15,198 nt of DNA from contig NZ_DATGNO010000115.1 of the NCBI RefSeq assembly GCF_035306705.1, forward strand, positions 1-15,198. The letters are read 5' to 3'. The DNA is from Xanthomarina sp035306705 (GTDB taxonomy: Bacteria > Bacteroidota > Bacteroidia > Flavobacteriales > Flavobacteriaceae). The position numbers and the translations under genes were made by a program. Below the pieces are notes generated by a model. That model did no database searches and was not told the origin of the DNA. It saw only the letters and a program-made list of their open reading frames with translations. Every line of letters begins with the position of its first letter. Position 1 is the first letter of the stretch. Positions 15,171-15,198 of the stretch are shown piece by piece.

Positions 15171-15198
15171 TTTATATTTTATTTGAATTAGTCTACGC

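Overview
The window looks like chromosomal DNA of a member of the Flavobacteriaceae (Bacteroidota). The base composition is AT-rich. Start codons are preceded by A-rich leaders with no Shine-Dalgarno motif, and several upstream regions carry Bacteroidota-type -7 elements (TAnnTTTG or close to it). There is a SusC/SusD pair, and lipoproteins carry acidic residues just after the lipid-attached cysteine. I cannot name the genus from the sequence alone.

Left part (1-1840). The C-terminal end of an unrecognised protein is followed by a weak hairpin terminator and then by a decayed ParDE toxin-antitoxin pair. Both halves of that pair are broken: there is an internal stop in parD, and an internal stop plus a frameshift in parE. 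Convergent to it is a two-gene minus-strand unit encoding a DUF1569/DinB-like protein and a PaiB-like FMN-binding protein.

Middle part (1889-8694). This is a run of housekeeping-type genes. On the plus strand are radC, a DUF7033/polysaccharide-deacetylase-like protein that seems to have lost its metal ligands, an overlapping YjjG-type HAD phosphatase, and a secreted protein of unknown function. Convergent to these, on the minus strand, is rarA (AAA+ ATPase acting at stalled replication forks). A rhomboid protease on the plus strand and rlmB (23S rRNA 2'-O-methyltransferase) on the minus strand follow. A 7-bp tandem repeat abuts the rlmB stop codon.

Right part (8710-15170). Four minus-strand genes form one apparent operon ending at a strong hairpin terminator: a SusC-type TonB-dependent transporter (1057 aa), a SusD-like lipoprotein (471 aa, SusD-like_2 type), and two further lipoproteins (286 and 294 aa) without recognisable enzymatic domains. 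SusC and SusD would form a lidded outer-membrane importer, and the two extra lipoproteins are plausible surface ligand-binding or accessory subunits. No glycoside hydrolase, sulfatase, peptidase or regulator lies in the window, so the substrate cannot be deduced.

The points most worth a second look are the triple-lesion parDE remnant, the deacetylase-like protein lacking its metal site, and the SusCD operon whose only partners are two cysteine-containing lipoproteins of unknown function. I found no clear evidence of a wholly new defence or mobile system.
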